Source of the DNA: Anaerolineae bacterium
GTDB lineage: Bacteria > Chloroflexota > Anaerolineae > B4-G1 > SLSP01
Length of the DNA stretch: 46,509 bases
Assembly (NCBI GenBank): GCA_026991395.1
Contig: JALXBP010000102.1
Span: 1 to 46,509, forward strand
Direction: 5' to 3'
This document shows, piece after piece, positions 39,621-46,509 of the stretch. The stretch's first letter is position 1. Every line of letters begins with the position of its first letter. A model generated the notes under the pieces. The model did no database searches. It was not told the DNA's origin and worked only from the letters and a program-made list of their open reading frames with translations. The position numbers and the translations under genes are program-made.

Positions 39621-41832
39621 AGGTTCGCTGCCTTTGACCTCGTGGAGCGATCGTCCTCTCGAGGGGCGGCGCGGCGATTTCCTCCACTTCGGCGACTACG
39701 CCGAGGCGCTGGCCGAACTGATCCGCAGGAGCGAGAAGCCGCTTACGCTCGGCCTCTTCGGCCCCTGGGGATCGGGCAAGACGAGCTTGCTGCACCTCAT
39801 CATCCGGCAGTTGCGGCAGACGATGGGGGAGAGGCTGCACGTCGTCTGGTTCAACGCTTGGCGGTACGAGCGGAGCGAACAGGCGATCTGGCGGGCCTTC
39901 CTCCTCGCCGTCATCGAGGCGCTGCAGGCGGAGGGCGATCTCTCGGCTGCGCAGCGGCAGCAACTCGAGGACTGGGCGACGCGGCTCTATGCCGACGTGA
40001 AGCGCATGGAGCGGGGATCGGTGCAGGTGGACTGGGGGAAGGCGGGGAAGGCCGCCTTGCACCTGGGCCTTTCGCTCCTGCCGACGCCCGCCGGACTGCT
40101 CGAGCTGCTGAAGGCCATCGACGATAACGAGAAGGGCTTCGAGGCGCTGGCCGCCGCCTTCGCCCGCGAGGAGCGCGAAATCCACCGCCGACAACTCCTC
40201 CTGCTGGAGGAGTTCCGCCGCGGCTTCGAGCGCATCGTCGCGGAGGGGATCGTCGGGCGCGACCATCTGCTCCTGGTCTGCGTGGACGATCTCGACCGTT
40301 GCCTGCCCGATCGCGCGCTGGAGGTGATGGAGACGATCAAGCTCTTCCTCGATGTGCCGGGGACGGCCTTCATCCTCGCCGCCGACCACCACCGCATCGA
40401 ATCGGTCGTCGCGCGCCGCTTTGGGCGGCAGGAGCCGGGGCTGGGGCAGAGCTATCTGGAGAAACTGGTGCAGCTTCCCTTCTACCTGCCCCCGCTGGAC
40501 GAGGAGCAGGTGGAGACCTTCCTCGCCCGCACCGCTCCCGATCTGTCGGAGGCCGTGCGGACGATCCTCACCCGCGGCTTGGCCCCCAATCCGCGGATGA
40601 TCAAGCGCACGCTGAATATCTACCACCTCCTCTACGCCCTCGCCCGACGGCGCGAAGCCCGCGGCCTGATGAGCGAGGTCGATCCCGAACGGCTGGCGAA
40701 GGTCGTGGTCATCCAGAACCGCTACCGCGATCTCTACCGCGATCTGCTGGCCTATCCCGACCTGCTCCGCGAGCTGGAGCGGCGGGCGACGGGGCGCGAG
40801 GTGCTCCTCCCCTCCCTTCCCGGCGACGAGAACGCGCCCCCGCCGATGGTCGAGCGCTACGCCGAGCGCCGTCCCCTGATGCGCATGCTCCAGGTCGGGG
40901 CCTCCTTCGAGACGCTGAACGAGGCGCAGATCAAAGCCTACATCCACCTGGCCCTGCCCGCCGATGAACGGAGCGGCGGGGAGACGGCACTTCCCCAGAA
41001 GCTGCTGGAGGACCTGCTCAGCGGGGACCGCACCCGTATGCGGGCGGCCATCGGCACGGTCAAGCGGCGGGGCGAGGAGGCCGCCTTCGCCCGTGCCCTG
41101 CGGCTCTACCTGCAGGGCGAACGCCCCTCGAGCTGGCAGCAGCGGCTTTCGGCGGCCTCGGCGCTGGCCTACCTGACCCCGGACTGGTTCGACGACCGCA
41201 CGGTGGAGATTCCCGGCGGCGAGTTCCATTTTGGCGAGGAAGGGGAACTGCGCATGACGGCGGCCTACCGCATCCGCTACCACCTCGTGACCAATGCCGA
41301 GTATGCCCGTTTCCTCCGGGAGCATCCCGGCTACGAGGTGCCCTACGTCGAGGCCGAGTGGGCCGAGCCGTACAATTGGGACCGCGAACGGCGCACCTTC
41401 CCGGAGGGCAAGGCCAATCATCCCGTCGTGCTGGTAACGTGGGAAGAGGCCCGCGATTACTGCGCCTGGGTTGGCGGGCGGCTGCCGACGGAGGAAGAGT
41501 GGGAGCGGGCGGCACGCGGCGACGATGGTCGCACCTTCCCCTGGGGCGAGGTGCCCGATCCCCGACGGGCGAATGTGCGCGAGACCGGCGTCGGGGCGAC
41601 CTCCCCGGTCGGCGTCTTCCTCGAAGGGTGCAGTCCCTACGGTCTTTTCGATATGGCGGGCAACGTCTGGGAATGGACGGCGACGGCCTACGACCTGACG
41701 ACCAAGGTGATCCGCGGCGGGGCGTGGAATATGCCCCTGGACAGTGCCCGCACCTGCGTCCGCGAGCGCGGCCATCCGGAGGTGCGGGCGTACAGCATCG
41801 GCTTCCGCGTCGCCTTCGATGTGGAGGCGTGA
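39613..41832 (+). CDS. KAP-family P-loop NTPase fused to C-terminal FGE-sulfatase (SUMF1-like) domain
   Basis: LTLGLFGPWGSGKTSLLHLIIRQLRQTMGERLHVVWFNAWRYERSEQAIWRAFLLAVIEAL; Walker B LLLVCVDDLDRCLPDRALEVMETIKLFLDVPGTAFILAADHHRI; C-terminal VEIPGGEFHFGEEG...YHLVTNAEYARFLREHPGY...HPVVLVTWEEARDYCAWVGGRLPTEEEWERAARG...GLFDMAGNVWEWTATAYDLTTKVIRGGAWNMPLDSARTCVRERGHPEVRAYSIGFRVAFD. Confidence 0.92.
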   Translation: MLEGSLPLTSWSDRPLEGRRGDFLHFGDYAEALAELIRRSEKPLTLGLFGPWGSGKTSLLHLIIRQLRQTMGERLHVVWFNAWRYERSEQAIWRAFLLAVIEALQAEGDLSAAQRQQLEDWATRLYADVKRMERGSVQVDWGKAGKAALHLGLSLLPTPAGLLELLKAIDDNEKGFEALAAAFAREEREIHRRQLLLLEEFRRGFERIVAEGIVGRDHLLLVCVDDLDRCLPDRALEVMETIKLFLDVPGTAFILAADHHRIESVVARRFGRQEPGLGQSYLEKLVQLPFYLPPLDEEQVETFLARTAPDLSEAVRTILTRGLAPNPRMIKRTLNIYHLLYALARRREARGLMSEVDPERLAKVVVIQNRYRDLYRDLLAYPDLLRELERRATGREVLLPSLPGDENAPPPMVERYAERRPLMRMLQVGASFETLNEAQIKAYIHLALPADERSGGETALPQKLLEDLLSGDRTRMRAAIGTVKRRGEEAAFARALRLYLQGERPSSWQQRLSAASALAYLTPDWFDDRTVEIPGGEFHFGEEGELRMTAAYRIRYHLVTNAEYARFLREHPGYEVPYVEAEWAEPYNWDRERRTFPEGKANHPVVLVTWEEARDYCAWVGGRLPTEEEWERAARGDDGRTFPWGEVPDPRRANVRETGVGATSPVGVFLEGCSPYGLFDMAGNVWEWTATAYDLTTKVIRGGAWNMPLDSARTCVRERGHPEVRAYSIGFRVAFDVEA

Positions 41833-41840
41833 AGAACGGC

Positions 41841-41870
41841 AAAGCGGAGGCCCTGTGCGGCCTCCGCTTT
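41841..41870. terminator. Bidirectional hairpin terminator
   Basis: Perfect 12-bp stem AAAGCGGAGGCC / GGCCTCCGCTTT, 6-nt loop, between convergent genes. Confidence 0.8.
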
Positions 41871-41883
41871 GGTGTGGAGCGGG

Positions 41884-42066
41884 TCAGCCCTGCGCTGCGG
41901 CTTCCTTCAGGGTGGCGACGAACTCCGCCCACTCATCGGGGAGCAGGTGGATCGTAACCTGCTCCATCTCGATGTGATAGGTCGTCTCCCCGCCGGGACT
42001 TTCCGCCTTGAGGACGGCGAAGCGCTCGCTTTCGGCCAGCGTTTCGAGGATGGCTTCTTCTTCCAT
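41884..42066 (-). CDS. 60-aa small conserved-looking hypothetical protein downstream of pnp
   Basis: MEEEAILETLAESERFAVLKAESPGGETTYHIEMEQVTIHLLPDEWAEFVATLKEAAAQG; GAGGAGG RBS 5 nt upstream; 10 nt after the pnp stop; followed by a terminator. Confidence 0.65.
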   Translation of the reverse strand: MEEEAILETLAESERFAVLKAESPGGETTYHIEMEQVTIHLLPDEWAEFVATLKEAAAQG

Positions 42067-42076
42067 CTTGGCCTCC

Positions 42077-44293
42077 TCAGCGTCGGCGGGAGCGGCGGTC
42101 GCCGCCGCGCCGGTCGTGGCTGCGGCGATCATTGCTGCGCCGTCCGCCGGAGCGCCCGCCGGTGGGGCGATCGTTGCTCTTCGCCTCGGCCAGGTCCCAC
42201 CCCTCCAGGACGGCGCGGCGGGAGAGGCGGATGCGTCCGTCTTCGCCCATATCGGTTACCATCACCAGGATTTCGTCGCCGACGTTGACCACGTCGCTGA
42301 CCTTGTCGATGCGCTTGTCGGAAAGCTGGGAGATGTGCACCATTCCGTCGGTGCCCGGCAGGATTTCGACGAAGGCCCCGAAGTCGGTGAGACGGACGAC
42401 GCGCCCGCGGTAGATCTTCCCCTCGACGGGGACTTCCATCATCGATTCGATATAGGCCATCGCCCGCTCCGCCCCGTCGCCCTCCGGCGCGGCGATGTAG
42501 ACGGTGCCGTCCTCCTCGATGTCGATCTTCACGCCGTATTCGGCCTGCAGGGCGCGGATGTGCTTCCCGCCGGGGCCGATGAGCAGCCCGATCTTCTCCG
42601 GGTCGATGTGGGTGATGAGCATCTTCGGCGCGTAGCGGGAGAGGTGCTCGCGCGGGGCGGGGATGGCGGCGGTGATGACGTCGATGATCTGCATCCGCGC
42701 CACACGGGCTTGCTCCAGCGCCTCGGCGAGAATCTGCCGCGTTACGCCCTTGATCTTGATATCCATCTGCAGGGCGGTGATCCCCTTGCGCGTTCCGGCG
42801 ACCTTGAAGTCCATATCGCCCAAGTGATCCTCCATCCCCTGGATGTCGGTGAGGACGCGGTAGCGCTCGCCGTCGGTTACCAGCCCCATCGCAATGCCGC
42901 CGACAGGAGCGCTGATCGGCACACCGGCATCCATCAGCGCCAGGGAACTGCCGCAGACGGAGGCCATCGAGGTGCTGCCGTTGGAGGACATCACCTCGCT
43001 GACGACGCGGATGGTGTAGGGGAAGTCCTCCTCCTTCGGCAAGACGGGGATGAGCGCCCGCTCGGCCAGCGCGCCGTGGCCGATCTCGCGCCGCTTGGGG
43101 CTGCGGATGGGCCAGACCTCGCCGGTGGAGAAGGGCGGGAAGTTGTAGTGGTGGATGTAGCGCTTCGTCTCCTCCGGGAAGAGGTCATCGAGCATCTGCT
43201 CCTCGTTGGGCATGCCCAAGGTTGCCAGGCTGAGCACCTGCGTCTCCCCGCGGGTGAAGAGGCCGGAGCCGTGCGGGCGCGGCACCAGATTGACCTCCGC
43301 CTCCAGCGGGCGGATGGTCACGGGGTCGCGTCCGTCGGGGCGGATGCCCTCGTCGAGGATGCGGCGGCGGACGACCGCCTTCAGCACCTCGTGGAAGGCC
43401 TCGCCGACCTGCTTCTCCGTCCAGTCGTTGGCCTCCATCTCCTCCTTGAGCGCCGCCGTAACCTCCTCCTCCAGCGCGTCGAGTGCCTCGATGCGCTCGC
43501 CCTTGAGGAGCGTCGTCGCCAGGAGTTGCTCCAGCTTGCCCTCGGCCAGCTCGCGGACGCGCTCCGCCAGTCCCTCCGGCATCTCGGAGACGATGTAGTC
43601 GCGCTTCGGCTTGCCGATGGCCTCGCGCATCTCCTTCTGCACGCGGATGACATCCTGGATGGATTGGTGGGCCAACTCCAGCGCGTCCACCATCACCGAC
43701 TCGGAGACCTCGTTGGCCCCCGCCTCGACCATGATGATCGCCTCTTCGCTACCGGCGACGCGCAGGTCGAGGTCGCTCTTCTCCAGTTGCTCGATCGTCG
43801 GGTTGACGATCAACTCGCCGTCCACGTAGCCGATGCGCACCGCCCCGATCGGCCCCTCGAAGGGGACATCGGAGATGGTGAGCGCGGCGGAGGAGGCGAT
43901 GATGCTCAGCATATCGGGCTGGTACTCATCGCCCTGCGAGAGGACGGTCACGATGATCTGCACCTCGTTGCGCATCCCCTTGGGGAAGAGCGGACGGATG
44001 GGGCGATCGATGAGGCGGCTGGTGAGGATCGCCTTTTCCGAGGGGCGTCCCTCGCGGCGGAAGAAGGAGCCGGGGATGCGTCCGGCGGCGTAGAGCCGCT
44101 CCTGGAAATCGACGGTGAGGGGGAAGAAGTCGATCCCCTCGCGCGGCTTGCGCGACATCGTCGCCGTGGCGAGGACGACCGTCTCGCCCTGGCGGGCGAC
44201 GACCGCGCCCCCGGCCAATCGGGCCAGCTTGCCCGACGACAGGATGACCTGGTCCTTGCCCAGTTGGGCGGTGAATGACTTTTCTTCTAACAT
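42077..44293 (-). CDS. pnp: Polyribonucleotide nucleotidyltransferase (PNPase)
   Basis: MLEEKSFTAQLGKDQVILSSGKLARLAGGAVVARQGETVVLATATMSRKPREGIDFFPLTVDFQERLYAAGRIPGSFFRREGRPSEKAILTSRLIDRPIRPLFP...; KH (IGLLIGPGGKHIRAL) and S1 (GKIYRGRVVRLTDFGAFVEILPGTDGMVHISQLSDKRI) domains. Confidence 0.97.
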   Translation of the reverse strand: MLEEKSFTAQLGKDQVILSSGKLARLAGGAVVARQGETVVLATATMSRKPREGIDFFPLTVDFQERLYAAGRIPGSFFRREGRPSEKAILTSRLIDRPIRPLFPKGMRNEVQIIVTVLSQGDEYQPDMLSIIASSAALTISDVPFEGPIGAVRIGYVDGELIVNPTIEQLEKSDLDLRVAGSEEAIIMVEAGANEVSESVMVDALELAHQSIQDVIRVQKEMREAIGKPKRDYIVSEMPEGLAERVRELAEGKLEQLLATTLLKGERIEALDALEEEVTAALKEEMEANDWTEKQVGEAFHEVLKAVVRRRILDEGIRPDGRDPVTIRPLEAEVNLVPRPHGSGLFTRGETQVLSLATLGMPNEEQMLDDLFPEETKRYIHHYNFPPFSTGEVWPIRSPKRREIGHGALAERALIPVLPKEEDFPYTIRVVSEVMSSNGSTSMASVCGSSLALMDAGVPISAPVGGIAMGLVTDGERYRVLTDIQGMEDHLGDMDFKVAGTRKGITALQMDIKIKGVTRQILAEALEQARVARMQIIDVITAAIPAPREHLSRYAPKMLITHIDPEKIGLLIGPGGKHIRALQAEYGVKIDIEEDGTVYIAAPEGDGAERAMAYIESMMEVPVEGKIYRGRVVRLTDFGAFVEILPGTDGMVHISQLSDKRIDKVSDVVNVGDEILVMVTDMGEDGRIRLSRRAVLEGWDLAEAKSNDRPTGGRSGGRRSNDRRSHDRRGGDRRSRRR

Positions 44294-44437
44294 ACGGAAA
44301 ACCTCCTTGAATTGAGCCGCCCTGCTTCGGCGGTGAACGGAGGTCAGAAACTGGGGAATGCGGTGCAGGCTCTGCATCCCAATCCCCAATTCCTACCTCG
44401 CGTTCACGGCGTGGCGGGCGGGATTTGCCTACAACAA

Positions 44438-44471
44438 ACGAGTAGATGTGGATTTCCCCACACCTACTCGT
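44438..44471 (-). promoter_or_regulatory. Hairpin in rpsO-pnp intergenic region (terminator or processing site)
   Basis: ACGAGTAG-A-TGTGG / CCACA-C-CTACTCGT, long imperfect stem with a single internal mismatch. Confidence 0.55.
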
Positions 44472-44494
44472 CTGTGGCGACCACCGAAAGATGC

Positions 44495-44761
44495 CTACTT
44501 GCGCAGACCCAGCCGACGGATCAACTCCCGATAGCGCTCCGGGCTTACCTTCTTCAGATAAGCGAGCTGTCGCCGGCGTTGACCCACCATCTTGAGCAGC
44601 CCGCGGCGGGAATGCTCATCGTGCTTGTGGGTCTTCAGGTGCTCCGTCAGGTGGTTGATGCGGTAGGTGAGGAGAGCAACCTGAACTTCCGGCGAACCGG
44701 TGTCGTCCGGCGTGCGGGCAAACGCCTTGATGATCTTTGCCTTTTCTTCCTTGCTTAGCAC
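44495..44761 (-). CDS. rpsO: 30S ribosomal protein S15
   Basis: [88 protein letters not shown]. Confidence 0.98.
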   Translation of the reverse strand: MLSKEEKAKIIKAFARTPDDTGSPEVQVALLTYRINHLTEHLKTHKHDEHSRRGLLKMVGQRRRQLAYLKKVSPERYRELIRRLGLRK

Positions 44762-44829
44762 TGCCGTTCTCCTTTTTGAGATTTTCGACTGCCGAATTCG
44801 TCAGAATGCGCGAACATCTTGACGGGGGT

Positions 44830-44857
44830 AGTGTACCACAGAAGGCAGGTGGGGCAA
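44830..44857 (-). promoter_or_regulatory. Putative rpsO promoter (TTGCCC-16-TACACT)
   Basis: Minus strand TTGCCC (44852-44857), 16-nt spacer, TACACT (44830-44835). Confidence 0.5.
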
Positions 44858-44910
44858 GGGGAGCGGTAAAGGAGCAGCTTGGGTGGGAATGCACCCTGTG
44901 CGCGTAATGC

Positions 44911-44939
44911 TTGACAGCCCCCTGAAGGTGGGATATTAT
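44911..44939 (+). promoter_or_regulatory. Strong sigma-70-type promoter (TTGACA-17-TATTAT) reading toward the TA module
   Basis: TTGACA 44911-44916, exact 17-nt spacer, TATTAT 44934-44939. Confidence 0.75.
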
Positions 44940-45084
44940 TTACTTGGGGTGTGAAGGAGTGGGAATTTCCCCTGTCAGGGAGCGTATGCGGCGGACGTGC
45001 AGCCGGAACGTTTCGCACGCAGCGAAATCGGGGGGATTAGAGGGCGGCTTAGCAGACTGGCAAGGTTGTGAGTTTACGGAGGGA

Positions 45085-45303
45085 ATGATGGCTACAGTAG
45101 CTCAGATGACAAAAGAAGAGCTGCGAGAGATGATCGAAACTGCGGTTGAACAAAAGCTGATAGAATTGCTTGGCGACCCTGATGAGGGTCTGCCTATTCG
45201 AAAAGCAGTTCGCGATAGGCTCTTGCGCCAAAGGCAAGCAGTGGCAAACGGTGAACGCGGTGAACCGTTTGAAGATGTGATTCGGCGTCTTGGATTGGAG
45301 TGA
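45085..45303 (+). CDS. Small antitoxin-like protein (RelB-like position)
   Basis: MMATVAQMTKEELREMIETAVEQKLIELLGDPDEGLPIRKAVRDRLLRQRQAVANGERGEPFEDVIRRLGLE; RBS ACGGAGGGA; immediately upstream of a RelE-like ORF with TGATG overlap. Confidence 0.8.
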   Translation: MMATVAQMTKEELREMIETAVEQKLIELLGDPDEGLPIRKAVRDRLLRQRQAVANGERGEPFEDVIRRLGLE

Positions 45304-45572
45304 TGGCTGAGTATCGCGTCCGCATCTTGGAGGCAGCATCTCAAGACTTGGCGCGATTGGACAAGCCTGTAGGACGTCGTATCGTTCAGCGCATCAACTG
45401 GCTGGCTACGAACCTGGAGGCGATTCGTCTTGAGGCATTGACCGGTGACTTTACAGGATTTTACAAGCTTCGCGTAGGTGATTATCGTGTCATTTATGAA
45501 GTTCTCTGGGATGAAGAGACTATAGTGATTCACGCGATCGGTCACCGCCGAGAGATTTATCGAGGAAGGTGA
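45303..45572 (+). CDS. RelE/ParE-family toxin
   Basis: MAEYRVRILEAASQDLARLDKPVGRRIVQRINWLATNLEAIRLEALTGDFTGFYKLRVGDYRVIYEVLWDEETIVIHAIGHRREIYRGR; LRVGDYRVIYEV and HRREIY motifs. Confidence 0.92.
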   Translation: MAEYRVRILEAASQDLARLDKPVGRRIVQRINWLATNLEAIRLEALTGDFTGFYKLRVGDYRVIYEVLWDEETIVIHAIGHRREIYRGR

Positions 45573-45688
45573 AAAGATACAGGCATTACACCAATGTTAA
45601 GCCGACCGCTTCGCTCGACGCCCGGCCAAGCCGCTCATCCGCCGCCCTGTTGGGCAATCAAGGACGAGACAAGGAGTTTTGAGGTAAT

Positions 45689-46509
45689 ATGGAAAGCAAA
45701 TCGCCAAAACTTTGGGCAATTGTTACGATATCGGTTGCTACTATAGGGTGCATAAGCACTATAGTGGCCGCTGTTCTCAGTGCACCATGGATAACACAAG
45801 TGTTGTTTACTCCAACGCCTATGCCAAACATTGCAACGGCGGTGTCGGGAACGCAAGCCGCATTGATGCTCACAGCCTCTCCCCCGTCAGTGCAAGTGTC
45901 ACCCACTCAACTTACGCCCTTACCGTCGATGATTGCAGGAAATAATTTGTCTCCCACGGTGCCACCCACTCCCGATATTATTGCGTCGCCAGTTTCTCCT
46001 TCGAGTGGTACAAACTTATGGCATGCGAAGTTTTACGACAATACTGATTTTAAGGAACCAGCTGTATTTGAGCGGGAAGATTCTTTAATTTCCTTTGATT
46101 GGGGAACAGCCAACCCGGCCCCCAACGTTCCCAAAGATAATTTTAGTATACATTGGTCAAAATGTGTAACATTGGAAGAACGATATTACACATTTTCGGC
46201 ATCTACTAGCGACTACCTACTTATATCTGTCGATGGGAGCGAAGTGATAAAGATATATTACGGTGGTTCTGACAATGTGGATTACTACGTTTCTGCGGGG
46301 CAGCATTGTATTGATGTGTACTACTATGATGGAAGCGGTAACGCATCTGTATATGTGGAATATAAACCGGGATTGGCCCCTACTCCTTCGAGTGGTACAA
46401 ACTTATGGCATGCGAAGTTTTACGACAATACTGATTTTAAGGAACCAGCTGTATTTGAGCGGGAAGATTCTTTAATTTCCTTTGATTGGGGAACAGCCAA
46501 CCCGGCCCC
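45689..46509 (+). CDS. Membrane-anchored surface protein with tandem PA14-like domains, truncated by window end
   Basis: Own translation from ATG 45689, open to the end: MESKSPKLWAIVTISVATIGCISTIVAAVLSAPWITQVLFTPTPMPN...TNLWHAKFYDNTDFKEPAVFEREDSLISFDWGTANPAPNVPKDNFSIHWSKCVTLEERYYTFSASTSDYLLISVDGSEV...; absent from the ORF track because it lacks a stop. Confidence 0.82.
   Translation, partial: MESKSPKLWAIVTISVATIGCISTIVAAVLSAPWITQVLFTPTPMPNIATAVSGTQAALMLTASPPSVQVSPTQLTPLPSMIAGNNLSPTVPPTPDIIASPVSPSSGTNLWHAKFYDNTDFKEPAVFEREDSLISFDWGTANPAPNVPKDNFSIHWSKCVTLEERYYTFSASTSDYLLISVDGSEVIKIYYGGSDNVDYYVSAGQHCIDVYYYDGSGNASVYVEYKPGLAPTPSSGTNLWHAKFYDNTDFKEPAVFEREDSLISFDWGTANPA
45996..46509 (+). repeat. Tandem repeat, 387-nt period (129 aa), second copy cut by window end; 127 nt exactly identical
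   Basis: 45996-46122 and 46383-46509 are identical base for base; the preceding bases differ (t vs a). Confidence 0.95.

Noticed and set aside
39550-41775. 741-aa minus-strand ORF opposite the KAP-FGE gene
   Set aside because: Shadow ORF; the plus strand has complete conserved domains and no antisense domain is recognisable.
41671-41829. Functional DGR variable repeat
   Set aside because: No reverse transcriptase, template repeat or adenine-rich codon pattern seen in the window; kept only as a hypothesis under the FGE finding.
42008-44278. 756-aa plus-strand ORF antisense to pnp
   Set aside because: Shadow of the PNPase coding frame.

Overview
The window reads as a high-GC chromosomal segment from a Chloroflexota-like bacterium. 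That assignment is an inference from gene content and style: Thr/Pro-linker surface proteins, an NBR1-type Ig lipoprotein, a secreted protein ending in YLPIVLRSR, and an H+/Na+-pyrophosphatase. Most of it is ordinary housekeeping sequence: ftsW/rodA, mtnP, degV, an IMPase, an ABC ATPase/permease pair, recJ, gpmA, hppA, clpB, a ZIP transporter, radC, hutU, map, two nucleoside phosphorylases, a Xer recombinase, ccdA, lgt, SPFH, HIT, and rpsO-pnp. Many ORF-track entries are antisense or out-of-frame shadows caused by high GC, and I trimmed several real ORFs to better starts. The less ordinary items are: (1) a KAP P-loop NTPase fused to an FGE-sulfatase-type domain, overlapping an upstream HIT gene by 8 nt; (2) a 7TM + GAF-like + C-terminal HTH-like protein with no kinase domain; (3) a lipoprotein with GH8, a second putative glycosidase domain and a CBM-like region; (4) an NBR1-type Ig lipoprotein; (5) an SPFH/helical-protein operon; (6) two unlinked methyltransferases with C-terminal zinc ribbons; (7) a lower-GC right end with a RelB/RelE-like toxin-antitoxin pair and a tandem PA14-like repeat protein. 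The window ends inside an exact 127-nt copy of an internal segment, which looks like a k-mer-limited assembly break. No CRISPR array, rRNA, tRNA, reverse transcriptase or transposase was recognised.
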